Below are positions 9,228 through 17,521 of a stretch of DNA of 64,000 nucleotides, piece after piece. The notes below the pieces were generated by a model. The model did no database searches. It was given only the letters and a program-made list of their open reading frames with translations, and was not told the origin of the DNA. Location of the stretch: assembly GCA_031291055.1 (NCBI GenBank), contig JARLJU010000150.1, positions 1-64,000 of the forward strand. Reading direction: 5' to 3'. Numbering within the stretch: the first letter of the stretch is position 1; each line of letters begins with the position of its first letter. A program made the position numbers and the translations under genes. This DNA is from Rudaea sp. (GTDB lineage Bacteria > Pseudomonadota > Gammaproteobacteria > Xanthomonadales > Rhodanobacteraceae).

Positions 9228-10637
9228 ATGGAAATCACCTCCCGCACCGTCGCACCACATTTCGATCCGGCCCTGATCGAACGCTACGATATTTCCGGTC
9301 CACGCTATACCTCTTATCCCGCCGCGCCGCAGTTCCACCACCGTTTCGGTGACGCGGAATTGCGAGCGTTCGCGCGCACGTCGAACGAAGATCCGATCCC
9401 GCGCCCGCTGTCGCTCTACGTGCATGTGCCGTTTTGCCTGAGTCCGTGTTTTTATTGTGGCTGCACGCGCATCATCACGCGCCAGCCCGGCAAGGCAATG
9501 GTCTATCTGGATCATCTGTATCGCGAGATCGAACGGGTCGCTCCCTTGTTCGACCGCGATCGCCCACTGGCACAATTGCATTTCGGCGGCGGCACACCCA
9601 ACTTCCTCGACGCAGCGCGGATGGGCGATTTGCTCGAATCCCTCGCCCGGCATTTCGCATTCAGCCGCGAAGCCGACCGCGAATTCGGCATCGAACTCGA
9701 TCCGCGCTGGTGCGGAACCGGCTATGTGCGCATGTTGGCGACGCTCGGCTTCAACCGCGTCTCGGTCGGCATCCAGGATTTCGATCCGGCCGTGCAACGC
9801 GCGGTCAACCGTATCCAGAGCGTCGAACAGACACGTGCCGTGCTCGATGCCGCGCGCGACGCGGGCTTCCGCTCGACCAGCGTGGATCTGATCTATGGCC
9901 TGCCGAAACAGACTCTGGATGGATTCGCCCGTACTCTCGACCAGGTGATCGCGCTGGCGCCCGACCGCGTCGCCGCCTATGGCTATGCGCACCTGCCGGA
10001 ACGCTTCAAGGCACAGCGCCGCATCGTTGCGGCCGACCTGCCGGATGCGGCGACGCGACTGGCCCTGCTTGGCCTGACCGTGGAGGCGCTGACCGCCGCC
10101 GGTTACCGCTATATCGGCATGGATCACTTCGCGCGGCCCGATGATGATCTTGCACGCGCCCAGGATGCCGGCACCCTGCAGCGCAATTTCCAGGGCTATT
10201 CCACGCACGCCGACTGCGACCTGATCGGCCTGGGCATGAGCTCCATTTCGCACATCGGCGCCAGCTTCAGCCAGAACGCCCGCGATCTGGTCGGCTACTA
10301 CGCGGCACTCGACGCGGGTCGTTTGCCGGTCGCGCGTGGTCTGGCACTGGACGAGGATGATCTGATCCGCGCCGACGCGATCCAGCAGCTGATGTGCCAC
10401 GGCAGTCTCGACATCCTCTTGTTCGAGCGGCGCCATCGGCTGGATTTCGGCGTGTATTTTGCCGCCGAACTCGAGCGCCTGCGCCAACCCGCGGCCGACG
10501 GCCTGATCATGGTTGCGCCCGATCGGCTTGAAGTCAGCTCGCGCGGCCACTTCCTGCTGCGTATCATCGCGATGTGCTTCGACGCGCATCTGCCCCGGGC
10601 GCAGGCGGTCGACGTACGTTATTCCCGAGCCTTGTAG
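9228..10637 (+). CDS. hemN: Oxygen-independent coproporphyrinogen III oxidase
   Basis: 469 aa from the ATG at 9228, the usual HemN length. HemN is a radical-SAM enzyme that decarboxylates coproporphyrinogen III to protoporphyrinogen IX without oxygen. The N-terminal YDISGPRYTSYP (20-31) is typical of HemN. The cluster-binding CxxxCxxC is C70-LSP-C74-FY-C77, followed by the HemN Cys at 79. The FGGGTPNFL motif and a C-terminal HemN domain are present. The longer open frame (from 9027) overlaps the macro gene and lacks conserved sequence. A perfect FNR box just upstream and an fnr gene 30 bases downstream fit anaerobic induction. Confidence 0.95.
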   Translation: MEITSRTVAPHFDPALIERYDISGPRYTSYPAAPQFHHRFGDAELRAFARTSNEDPIPRPLSLYVHVPFCLSPCFYCGCTRIITRQPGKAMVYLDHLYREIERVAPLFDRDRPLAQLHFGGGTPNFLDAARMGDLLESLARHFAFSREADREFGIELDPRWCGTGYVRMLATLGFNRVSVGIQDFDPAVQRAVNRIQSVEQTRAVLDAARDAGFRSTSVDLIYGLPKQTLDGFARTLDQVIALAPDRVAAYGYAHLPERFKAQRRIVAADLPDAATRLALLGLTVEALTAAGYRYIGMDHFARPDDDLARAQDAGTLQRNFQGYSTHADCDLIGLGMSSISHIGASFSQNARDLVGYYAALDAGRLPVARGLALDEDDLIRADAIQQLMCHGSLDILLFERRHRLDFGVYFAAELERLRQPAADGLIMVAPDRLEVSSRGHFLLRIIAMCFDAHLPRAQAVDVRYSRAL

Positions 10638-10667
10638 CCCGCCGCTCCGCGCCGGGCGGGGCCACGC

Positions 10668-11426
10668 ATGAGCAAGCCAGTGAGCGCCGGCAGATTGCCG
10701 ACCCCGAATCCCATTGCCGACGATGGCGACGAATTGCATTTCTGCTCGACCTGCGCCTTCGGCTCGGTATGCCTGCCGGCAGGTGTGGACAAGAGCGCGC
10801 TGCGCGAACTGCACATGCTGGTCGAACACATCGGCCCATTCCATGCCGGCGACAACGTTTTCCGCACCGGCGAGCCCTTCGGCGCTATCTATGCCGTGCG
10901 TGCCGGCATGGTAAAGACGCGCGTGATCGACGATGTCGGCCGCGAACAGATACTTGGCTTCCACCTGCCCGGCGAAATGGTCGGACTCAATGCGATCCAT
11001 CCGGCCAGGTACCCATGCGATGCGATAGCTTTGGATACCGCGTACGTTTGCCGCTTCTCGTTTCCCGCCCTGACCACGCTGGCAGCGAAGATCCCTGATG
11101 TGCAGCAGCAACTGTTGCGACTGCTCAGCGCCGACATCGGCAAGGCCACGCAACTGGCCGGTGATCATTCTGCCGACGAGCGCCTCGCCGCCTTCCTGCT
11201 TGGCCTGGTTGCGCGCTACGCCGCGCGGGGCTTTTCGCCCTCAGCATTTCACCTGACGATGCCACGTGCCGACATCGCCAACTATCTGCGCCTGGCGACC
11301 GAAACGGTCAGCCGCGTGCTGCGCCGCTTTCAGGATCAGGGTCTGATCCGTGTCGATGGCCGCGACGTCGAGCTGCTCGACGTGCCGGCGCTGCGCCGAC
11401 TGGCACGCAGCATCCTCCGCGACTGA
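10668..11426 (+). CDS. fnr: FNR-type [4Fe-4S] oxygen-sensing regulator (Crp/Fnr family)
   Basis: 252 aa. The N-terminal cluster motif is C26-ST-C29-AFGSV-C35, the C-x2-C-x5-C spacing of E. coli FNR, and C128 in AYVCRF aligns with the fourth ligand C122. A cNMP-like beta-roll (about 58-140) and a dimer helix lead to a winged HTH whose recognition helix, LRLATETVSRVLRRFQ, keeps the E-x-x-S-R residues (E212, S215, R216) that read TTGAT half sites. It should be active only without oxygen and bind the FNR boxes found before hemN, the nnrS operon and nirK. The 30-bp gap after hemN suggests co-transcription and positive autoregulation. Confidence 0.94.
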   Translation: MSKPVSAGRLPTPNPIADDGDELHFCSTCAFGSVCLPAGVDKSALRELHMLVEHIGPFHAGDNVFRTGEPFGAIYAVRAGMVKTRVIDDVGREQILGFHLPGEMVGLNAIHPARYPCDAIALDTAYVCRFSFPALTTLAAKIPDVQQQLLRLLSADIGKATQLAGDHSADERLAAFLLGLVARYAARGFSPSAFHLTMPRADIANYLRLATETVSRVLRRFQDQGLIRVDGRDVELLDVPALRRLARSILRD

Positions 11427-11443
11427 AAATCCATTGCGTGGGC

Positions 11444-11457
11444 TTGACCTGAGTCAG
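11444..11457 (+). promoter_or_regulatory. Imperfect FNR-like box upstream of the nnrS operon
   Basis: TTGACCTGAGTCAG matches TTGAT-N4-ATCAA at eight of the ten defined positions (TTGAC...GTCAG) and is dyad-symmetric over TTGAC/GTCAG apart from the outer base. With its centre at 11450.5, a class II start would fall near 11492, and TACGAT at 11480-11485 sits where the -10 element should be. Confidence 0.55.
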
Positions 11458-11475
11458 GGCGCGCAGGGTTGGTGC

Positions 11476-11507
11476 CCAATACGATTGCAGCCGTCCGATC
11501 GTATTGG
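11476..11507 (+). repeat. Perfect 10-bp inverted repeat over the predicted promoter and leader of the nnrS operon
   Basis: CCAATACGAT (11476-11485) and ATCGTATTGG (11498-11507) are exact reverse complements with a 12-base spacer. The left arm overlaps the predicted -10 (TACGAT), the spacer would contain the start of transcription, and the right arm runs into the GGAG ribosome-binding site (11506-11509) of the next gene. It could be an operator for a repressor, or, if transcription starts further upstream, an RNA hairpin that controls access to the ribosome-binding site. Confidence 0.6.
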
Positions 11508-11516
11508 AGCTCCACC

Positions 11517-11702
11517 ATGTCCATGTCCACCCACCGTCGTCGTGGTCAGCCGCTGGTCCATCTGCTGATCTGGATGCGCATGCACGGTGACGCCATCGTT
11601 GTCGCCGGCACTCCGCTCATCGCCTGGTTCGTGCTGCGGTTGTGGATTGCTCCACGAAAGGAGAACGTGCCGGTGACGGAAGGGATCGGCGCTCATGGAT
11701 AG
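11517..11702 (+). CDS. Small single-TM protein of the nnrS operon
   Basis: 61 aa from the ATG at 11517, which follows GGAG with an 8-base gap. An upstream in-frame start at 11469 would lie inside the inverted repeat region and is less likely. The product has a basic N-terminus (THRRRG), one hydrophobic helix (about 25-42, AIVVAGTPLIAWFVLRLWI) and a short soluble tail. I do not recognise the family. The stop overlaps the nnrS start by eight bases, so the two are probably co-translated and may work together in the membrane. The base composition resembles its neighbours. Confidence 0.65.
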   Translation: MSMSTHRRRGQPLVHLLIWMRMHGDAIVVAGTPLIAWFVLRLWIAPRKENVPVTEGIGAHG

Positions 11703-12951
11703 TCGCGTACGACCGGATGCGACGGTAGCGGGCATGCCCACCCTGGCTGATCTGCCGAAGATCTTCGCCGCGGCCCCGCACCGCATGATGTTCTTCGCCG
11801 GTGCATCGGCAGTGATCGTGTCGATGCTGTGGTGGGCGTGTTACCTGGCCGCGGGCTATTCCGGCCATGCGTTTCCGGCAGCGCCGGTGCCGGCAGGCTG
11901 GGCGCATGCAGTGCTGACCCAGTACGGCATGTTGCCTTTGTTCATTCTTGGATTCCTGCTCACCGTATTCCCACGCTGGATGGGCCAGCCGGCATTGACG
12001 AAAACCCGTTACGTGCCGGTATTCGCCGGCATGTTCGGCGGCTATCTGCTGGCCCATGCCGGCCTGCTCGACCTGAAACCGCTGCTGATCGCCGGACTGG
12101 CACTGATGCTCGTCGGCTGGATCGCCGCGCTGGTCGCGCTCGGCGGGCTGTTGTGGCGCAATGGCGCGCGCGACCGGCACGCGTTGTCGTGCTACGTCGC
12201 CCTCGCATTCGGCGCATTCGGTCTCGCCGCGTTTACCGCGTTCGTACTCGGCGCGCCATGGCAGTTTGCCTTTGTCGCGATCAAGCTGGGCACGTTCGGC
12301 CTGCTGCTGCCGATTTTCTTTAGCGTGTGCCATCGCATGATTCCGTTTTTCAGCGCGAACGTCGTCGGCGCACGCTATCGGATGTTCAAGCCGGCGTGGA
12401 GCCTGCCGTTGCTGTGGGCTCTGTTGCTTATGCATCTCACTTTGGAAGTCGCGCATGAGTATGCTTGGCTGTGGTTGATTGACGCGCCACTGACGGCGTT
12501 TTTCCTCGTCCACTGGCTGGCCTGGCAGCCCTGGAAATGCCTGCGTCCGGCCTTGCTCGGTGCGCTGTATCTGGCGACAGCGTGGCTGCCGGTGGCGTTC
12601 GCCCTGTTTGCCGCACAGAGCCTGATCCTGTGTTTCGGCGGCGACTTTGTTCTCGGCCGCGCGCCGGTGCACGCGCTGACAGTCGGGTTTTTCGGTTCGA
12701 TGACAGTGGCGATGGTCACGCGCGTGACCCAGGGGCACTCCGGGCGGCCGCTGCAGTTGGGCGCGATTCCGGGGCTCACGTTCGGCCTGCTGCAACTGGT
12801 GGCGCTGACGCGCATCGCCGCCGAGATCGCGCCGAACATGCCGTTGTGGGTGGTCGCTGCCGCCTTCGGCTGGCTCGCCGCTTTCGTACCGTGGGTACTG
12901 CGCTCGCTGTGGATCTACCTCACGCCGCGGATCGACGGCATGCCCGGTTAG
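11695..12951 (+). CDS. nnrS: NnrS-family heme/copper membrane protein (NO stress)
   Basis: 418 aa, about twelve predicted TM helices. Family marks are HRMMFF near residue 24, FFSVCHRMIPFFSANV (about 203-218), and the C-terminal TRVTQGHSGRPL (about 340-351); the histidines are proposed heme/copper ligands in NnrS. In Rhodobacter and Vibrio, NnrS is expressed under NO/denitrification control and protects iron metabolism from NO. The position between fnr and nirK supports this role. Some internal start such as the Met at 11734 is possible, but the overlap with the small upstream gene favours 11695. Confidence 0.92.
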   Translation: MDSRVRPDATVAGMPTLADLPKIFAAAPHRMMFFAGASAVIVSMLWWACYLAAGYSGHAFPAAPVPAGWAHAVLTQYGMLPLFILGFLLTVFPRWMGQPALTKTRYVPVFAGMFGGYLLAHAGLLDLKPLLIAGLALMLVGWIAALVALGGLLWRNGARDRHALSCYVALAFGAFGLAAFTAFVLGAPWQFAFVAIKLGTFGLLLPIFFSVCHRMIPFFSANVVGARYRMFKPAWSLPLLWALLLMHLTLEVAHEYAWLWLIDAPLTAFFLVHWLAWQPWKCLRPALLGALYLATAWLPVAFALFAAQSLILCFGGDFVLGRAPVHALTVGFFGSMTVAMVTRVTQGHSGRPLQLGAIPGLTFGLLQLVALTRIAAEIAPNMPLWVVAAAFGWLAAFVPWVLRSLWIYLTPRIDGMPG

Positions 12952-12995
12952 GCGCGCGGTGTGCGAACATCGCCGCGGTCGCCCGCGAGCCATCC

Positions 12996-13397
12996 ATGAT
13001 CGAGTTCTATGCGCAGATCAAGTTTGTCCATGTCGCAGCGGTCGTCGCATCCGGCAGCCTGTTCATGCTGCGTGGATTGTTGATGCTTGCGGGTTCACGC
13101 TTTGCCAACCATGCAGCGTTGCGCTATCTGTCCTACACGATCGACACTACCCTGCTGACCGCAGCGCTGATGCTGGTGATGATCCTGCATCAATATCCCT
13201 TCATGCAAACCTGGCTGACAGTCAAGGTACTGCTGCTGGTCGTGTACATCGTGCTGGGCGTGTTCGCGTTGCGTCGCGGACGCACGCGCGCAGTGCGCGC
13301 CGCCTGCTTCGGAATGGCGCTGGCGGTGTTCGCCTTCATCATCGGCGTGGCGATCGCGCACGATCCGCGCGGCTGGATGATACTGCTGGCGCATTGA
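12996..13397 (+). CDS. SirB2-like small membrane protein
   Basis: 133 aa with four predicted TM helices. The start [23 protein letters not shown], with His12 and the following Ser/Phe pattern, and the later [17 protein letters not shown] match the SirB2/SirB family of small membrane proteins of unclear function. I chose the ATG at 12996; the much longer open frame that begins inside nnrS is a shadow. Its stop codon lies inside the FNR box of nirK. It probably belongs to the nnrS transcription unit. Confidence 0.8.
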   Translation: MIEFYAQIKFVHVAAVVASGSLFMLRGLLMLAGSRFANHAALRYLSYTIDTTLLTAALMLVMILHQYPFMQTWLTVKVLLLVVYIVLGVFALRRGRTRAVRAACFGMALAVFAFIIGVAIAHDPRGWMILLAH

Positions 13398-13407
13398 TCT
13401 GGATCAT
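13394..13407 (+). promoter_or_regulatory. FNR box upstream of nirK
   Basis: TTGATCTGGATCAT matches TTGAT-N4-ATCAA at nine of ten positions. It overlaps the stop codon of the SirB2-like gene. With its centre at 13400.5, a class II promoter would start near 13442; CAGAAT at 13430-13435 is at the right distance for a -10 element. The nirK ATG follows at 13477. Confidence 0.8.
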
Positions 13408-13476
13408 TGCCGGTGCCCGCCCCGAGCCGCAGAATCGCATCAGCGAACAACGAACCAGCCAATCTGTGGAAATCTC

Positions 13477-14976
13477 ATGAATCGCCTAGTACTCGCACTC
13501 GCCGTTGTCATTCTGTCCGGCGCGGCCTGCCGCGCCACCAACGCTGCCGACGCTCAGGCGGCGACGGTCGACAGCAACAATTATGTCCACGGCGATTTCG
13601 GACCGCCGCGCGGCGATCCCATTCATGCAGTCCTGACCAATCCGCCCAACGTGCCCGCGCCGACTTTTCGCAACTATCCGGCCAAGGTCATCGTCGAGCT
13701 GGAAGTGATCGAAAAGGAAATGCCGATTTCCGAAGGCGTGACCTACACGTTCTGGACCTTCGGCGGCACCGTGCCGGGCAAGTTCATCCGCGTACGCCAG
13801 GGCGACACGGTGGAACTGCATCTGAAGAACAATCCGAACAACAAGATGCCGCACAACATCGATCTGCACGGGGTTACCGGACCCGGCGGCGGCGCGGCGT
13901 CAACGTTTACCGCTCCCGGCCATGAATCGCAATTCACGTTCAAGGCGTTGAATCAGGGCATCTATGTCTATCACTGCGCGACTGCGCCGGTCGGCATGCA
14001 CATCGCCAACGGCATGTATGGCCTGATCCTGATCGAGCCGCCGGAAGGCCTGCCGCCGGTCGATCACGAGTACTACGTGATGCAGGGGGACTTCTATACA
14101 ACGGGAAAATATCGCGAGAAGGGCTTGCAGCCGTTCGACATGGAAAAGGCAATCGATGAGAAACCCACCTACGTTCTGTTCAACGGCGCCGAAGGCTCAC
14201 TCACCGGCGACAAGGCGCTGACCGCCAAGACCGGACAAACCGTGCGCATTTTCGTCGGCAACGGCGGCCCGAATCTGGTGTCGAGCTTTCACATCATCGG
14301 CGAAATCTTCGATCGTGTGCAGCAGGAAGGCGGCACGCATCCGCAGGAGAACGTACAGACCACGCTGATCCCTTCCGGCGGTGCGGCGATCGTGCAATTC
14401 CATACCGAAGTGCCGGGCAGCTATGTGCTGGTCGATCACTCGATCTTCCGCGCCTTCAACAAGGGTGCGCTCGCGATCCTCAGAGTGGACGGTCCGGAAA
14501 ACAAGACGATCTACTCGGGCAAGGAAGTGGACTCGGTATACCTGGGTGACCGTTCGGAGCCGAACCTGGCGGCGGTGACGCACGCGACCAAGGCGGCTAC
14601 CGCTGGCAACCTGACCAAGGATGACCAGATCAAGGCCGGCCAGCAATTGTTCACCGGCACTTGCTCGGTCTGCCATCAGGTCAACGGCGAAGGATTGCCC
14701 GGCGTGTTTCCGCCGCTCGCCAAATCCCGCATCATCGCCGCCGATCCGAAGCGTCCAATCCAGATCCTGCTGCACGGGCTCACCGGCAAGGTCGTTGTGA
14801 ACGGCAAGGACTACAACTCGGTCATGCCGCCCATGAGCCAGCTCAATGACGACGAAATGGCGAATATCATCACCTTCGTGCTGAACAGCTGGGGCAATCC
14901 TGGCGGTCGCATCACGACCGAAGAAGTGGCCAAGGCGCGCGCGGAGCCGGCGCCGGCCGCGGCAGCAGGTCACTAA
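13477..14976 (+). CDS. nirK: Copper nitrite reductase with C-terminal cytochrome c domain
   Basis: 499 aa. NirK reduces nitrite to NO in the periplasm. A Sec signal peptide covers about 1-23. Two cupredoxin domains follow with all copper ligands visible: type 1 Cu H126, C167, H175 and M180; type 2 Cu H131, H166 and H321. The catalytic Asp129 (HNIDLH) and His272 (SFHIIGE) are also present. After a linker (about 355-380) comes a fused class I cytochrome c domain with CSVCH (396-400) and a likely Met ligand in VMPPMSQL. The fused cytochrome would take electrons from the respiratory chain directly to the type 1 copper. It is preceded by an FNR box and followed at 11 bases by nirV. Confidence 0.97.
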   Translation: MNRLVLALAVVILSGAACRATNAADAQAATVDSNNYVHGDFGPPRGDPIHAVLTNPPNVPAPTFRNYPAKVIVELEVIEKEMPISEGVTYTFWTFGGTVPGKFIRVRQGDTVELHLKNNPNNKMPHNIDLHGVTGPGGGAASTFTAPGHESQFTFKALNQGIYVYHCATAPVGMHIANGMYGLILIEPPEGLPPVDHEYYVMQGDFYTTGKYREKGLQPFDMEKAIDEKPTYVLFNGAEGSLTGDKALTAKTGQTVRIFVGNGGPNLVSSFHIIGEIFDRVQQEGGTHPQENVQTTLIPSGGAAIVQFHTEVPGSYVLVDHSIFRAFNKGALAILRVDGPENKTIYSGKEVDSVYLGDRSEPNLAAVTHATKAATAGNLTKDDQIKAGQQLFTGTCSVCHQVNGEGLPGVFPPLAKSRIIAADPKRPIQILLHGLTGKVVVNGKDYNSVMPPMSQLNDDEMANIITFVLNSWGNPGGRITTEEVAKARAEPAPAAAAGH

Positions 14977-14987
14977 GAAGTATAGGA

Positions 14988-15764
14988 ATGTACCCCGCCG
15001 CTGCCATCGCACTCGTCCTGCTCGCCGCGCCGGCCCTTGCCGCCGAATACACGGCGCTGCCGGGCGGCCGATTCGCCAGCGTGCTGCCCGCCGATGTGAA
15101 GGATGCCGATGTCGTGATCGCGCCGTTCCGTCTGCGCACGACACCGGTGACGAACGCCGAATTCCTTGCCTTCGTGACCGCACACCCGGACTGGCGCCGC
15201 GACCGCACTCCGGTCGTGTTCGCCGAGCCGCGCTATCTTGCGCAATGGTCGTCCGCCGACGCGCTCGGTGGGGATGCCCTGCCCGATCAGCCCGTCACCC
15301 AGGTGAGCTGGTTCGCCGCGCAGGCGTTTTGCGCGAGCGAGGGCGCGCGCCTGCCGACCTGGAACGAATGGGAATTTGCCGCCGCCGCCGACGCCACGCG
15401 CGCCGACGCGCGCCATGACCCGGCCTGGCGCGAGCAAATCCTGTCGTGGTATTCGCACCCATCGAATACGCCGCTCGCCGCGGTTGGTGGTGCGGCCAAT
15501 GTTTACGGCGTCCGCGATCTGCACGGACTCGTCTGGGAATGGGTGGACGACTTCAATGCGCTGCTCGTCGCCAGCGACAGCCGCGACCAGAACGATCCGG
15601 ACCGGCTCAAGTTCTGCGGCGCCGGCGCCCTGAACCTGCGCGATCGTGACAACTATGCGGTGTTGATGCGCATCGCGATGCTGTCGTCACTCAAGGCCGC
15701 CGACACCACGGCGAATCTCGGCTTCCGTTGCGCCAAGCCCGCCGACACAAAGGTGCTGCGATGA
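14988..15764 (+). CDS. nirV: NirV-like accessory protein (formylglycine-generating-enzyme fold)
   Basis: 258 aa. A short signal peptide (about 1-18, ending ALA) precedes an FGE-sulfatase (SUMF1/EgtB-like) domain: FRLRTTPVTNAEFLAFV (about 45-61), PVTQVSWFAAQAFCASEG, RLPTWNEWEFAAAA, DLHGLVWEWVDDF and the final NLGFRCAK. NirV genes follow nirK in Rhodobacter sphaeroides and others; their biochemical role is not settled. The position just after nirK and the four-base overlap with the SCO gene support the assignment. The two active-site cysteines of true sulfatase-activating enzymes are not clearly kept, so sulfatase activation is unlikely. Confidence 0.87.
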   Translation: MYPAAAIALVLLAAPALAAEYTALPGGRFASVLPADVKDADVVIAPFRLRTTPVTNAEFLAFVTAHPDWRRDRTPVVFAEPRYLAQWSSADALGGDALPDQPVTQVSWFAAQAFCASEGARLPTWNEWEFAAAADATRADARHDPAWREQILSWYSHPSNTPLAAVGGAANVYGVRDLHGLVWEWVDDFNALLVASDSRDQNDPDRLKFCGAGALNLRDRDNYAVLMRIAMLSSLKAADTTANLGFRCAKPADTKVLR

Positions 15765-16342
15765 ACAGGCGTTGCATTCTGGGATCCATGCTGTCGCTGT
15801 TGCTGTTACTGGTCGCGCTGCCTCTGGCGTCGGCCGTCGAGCTGCCGGGCGATTCGATCTATCGCCTGCCGCTGGTGCTGGTGGATCAGAACGGCCACGC
15901 GCAGCAACTGGTCGAGCGCCGCGGCAAGCCGCAACTGATCAGCATGTTCTATACATCGTGCCAGTACGTCTGTCCGCTGATCATTGACAGCTTGCGCAAG
16001 ACCCGGCTTGCACTGACGCCGGCGGAGCGCAGCAAACTCGACGTGTTGCTGGTCAGCTTCGATCCGGAGCGCGATACGCCGGCGCGGCTCAAGCAAGTAT
16101 TCGCCGAACGCAAACTCGATGCGTCCGGCTGGACTCTGGCCCGTACCGATGCGGCAGATGTGCGCAAGCTCGCCGCCATGCTCGACATCCAGTACCGTGC
16201 GCTTGCCAGCGGCGACTTCAATCATTCCACTGCGCTGATCCTGCTCGACGCCGACGGCCGCGTCGTTGCGCGCACCGACAAGCTCGGCGCGGCCGATGCG
16301 GAATTCGTCGCTGCGATACAGAGGACATTGGTGCCGCGCTGA
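15761..16342 (+). CDS. SCO1/SenC-family copper chaperone
   Basis: 193 aa. A signal peptide (about 1-25, MNRRCILGSMLSLLLLLVAL) is followed by a thioredoxin-like fold with the copper-binding C-x3-C in FYTSCQYVCPL (about 66-76) and the conserved His in GDFNHSTALI (about 157). SCO proteins deliver copper to periplasmic or membrane cuproenzymes, usually CuA of cytochrome oxidase; here the ATGA overlap with nirV suggests delivery of copper to NirK. It is the last gene before a strong terminator. Confidence 0.92.
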   Translation: MNRRCILGSMLSLLLLLVALPLASAVELPGDSIYRLPLVLVDQNGHAQQLVERRGKPQLISMFYTSCQYVCPLIIDSLRKTRLALTPAERSKLDVLLVSFDPERDTPARLKQVFAERKLDASGWTLARTDAADVRKLAAMLDIQYRALASGDFNHSTALILLDADGRVVARTDKLGAADAEFVAAIQRTLVPR

Positions 16343-16362
16343 ATCGCCGGTCCCGAAAACGC

Positions 16363-16392
16363 AAGCGGGCGCCGCAGCGCCCGCTTGTTTTT
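16363..16392 (+). terminator. Rho-independent terminator of the nirK operon
   Basis: AAGCGGGCGC (16363-16372) and GCGCCCGCTT (16377-16386) form a perfect 10-bp stem with a CGCA loop, followed by GTTTTTAT. It lies between the convergent SCO and aldolase genes. Confidence 0.9.
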
Positions 16393-16411
16393 ATCACTTT
16401 GCAATTTTACC

Positions 16412-17422
16412 TTATGCGGCTTTTTTCCACTGACCCAGCGCTGCCAGGCCATTTTCCTTTGCGCGCTGCGCGACGGTCTTCTGCGCGGCGGCGAAGTTGG
16501 CCTGCATGTCCTTGGCCCAGAGCTTCAACGCGGCCTGCTGCATGGCGCGGCCGTAGCTGAAGGAAAGCGGCCACGGATGCGGGCCCATCTGATTCATCGC
16601 ATTCAGATGCGCGGTGGCCTGTTCATCGGACTGGCCGCCCGAGAGGAACACGATACCCGGCAGCAGGGCGGGCACCGCAGCCTTCAGGCAACGCACCGTG
16701 GCCTCGGCGACTTCGTCCGTGCTCGCCTGGTCCACGCAGGTCTTGCCCGAGATCACCATGCTGGCCTTGAGGATCGTGCCTTCGAGCATGACGTTCTGCT
16801 CGTACAGCGAGCCGAACAGCGAACGCAGCGTGACTTCGGTTACGTCGTAGCAGGCTTCCAGATCGTGATCGCCATCCATCAGGATCTCGGGCTCGACCAT
16901 CGGCACGATGCCGGCTTCCTGGCACAGCGCGGCATAGCGCGCCAGCGCGTGGCAATTGGCCTCGATGCAGGTACCGCTCGGCGCGTCCTCGCCGATGTTG
17001 ATGACCGCGCGCCATTTGGCGAACTTGGCGCCCAGACGCGCGTATTCGTTGAGCCGCTCGCGCAGGCCGTCCAGACCTTCGGTGACCACCTCGCCCGGAA
17101 ACCCGGCCAGCGGCTGCGGGCCCTTGTCCACTTTTATACCGGGGAGAATCCCGGCGTCGAGCATGACCTTGGTGAACGGCACGCCGGCCCGGGTCGACTG
17201 GCGGATGGTTTCGTCGTACAGGATGGCGCCGGAAATGTGCTCGCCCAGACCCGGCGTCGTCAGCAGCATCTCGCGGTAGGCGCGGCGATTTTCCTCGGTG
17301 CAATCCACGCCAAGCGCATCGAAGCGTTTCTTGATCGTGCTGTTGGATTCGTCGATCGCAATGATGCCCTTGCCCGGCGCGACCATCGCCTGGGCGATGC
17401 TTTCCAGTTGTTCGATACTCAT
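16412..17422 (-). CDS. fba: Fructose-bisphosphate aldolase, class I
   Basis: 336 aa, the size of eukaryote-type class I aldolases. It splits fructose 1,6-bisphosphate to glyceraldehyde 3-phosphate and DHAP through a Schiff base. Visible marks are GKGIIAIDESNSTIKKRF (about 18-35), the KWRAVINIG stretch, EPEIL, and the Schiff-base lysine in GTILKASMVISG (about 216-227). FLSGGQSDEQAT follows and binds phosphate. GGAG precedes the ATG at a good distance. It appears to have its own promoter, and it is the last gene of the glycolytic block, read toward the nirK operon. Confidence 0.95.
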   Translation of the reverse strand: MSIEQLESIAQAMVAPGKGIIAIDESNSTIKKRFDALGVDCTEENRRAYREMLLTTPGLGEHISGAILYDETIRQSTRAGVPFTKVMLDAGILPGIKVDKGPQPLAGFPGEVVTEGLDGLRERLNEYARLGAKFAKWRAVINIGEDAPSGTCIEANCHALARYAALCQEAGIVPMVEPEILMDGDHDLEACYDVTEVTLRSLFGSLYEQNVMLEGTILKASMVISGKTCVDQASTDEVAEATVRCLKAAVPALLPGIVFLSGGQSDEQATAHLNAMNQMGPHPWPLSFSYGRAMQQAALKLWAKDMQANFAAAQKTVAQRAKENGLAALGQWKKAA

Positions 17423-17482
17423 GGCTCAACTCCAGAAACGTGCATTCGCGGCCGCCCCTGTGGCCGCCTTGCGAGGGCGCGG

Positions 17483-17488
17483 ATTATA
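17483..17488 (-). promoter_or_regulatory. Candidate -10 element for fba
   Basis: TATAAT (minus strand, 17488-17483) is a perfect -10 hexamer 60 bases before the fba ATG. No good -35 is seen at 16-18 bases upstream (GGCACC or similar), so the promoter may need an activator. Confidence 0.4.
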
Positions 17489-17521
17489 GACCGGAATGCG
17501 ACTTGGTGCCGCTATCGGGCG

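Noticed and set aside
8982..11168. 728-codon minus-strand frame opposite hemN and fnr
   Set aside because: It is an antisense shadow: hemN and fnr on the other strand have complete motifs, and this frame is rich in Arg, Gly, His and Gln.
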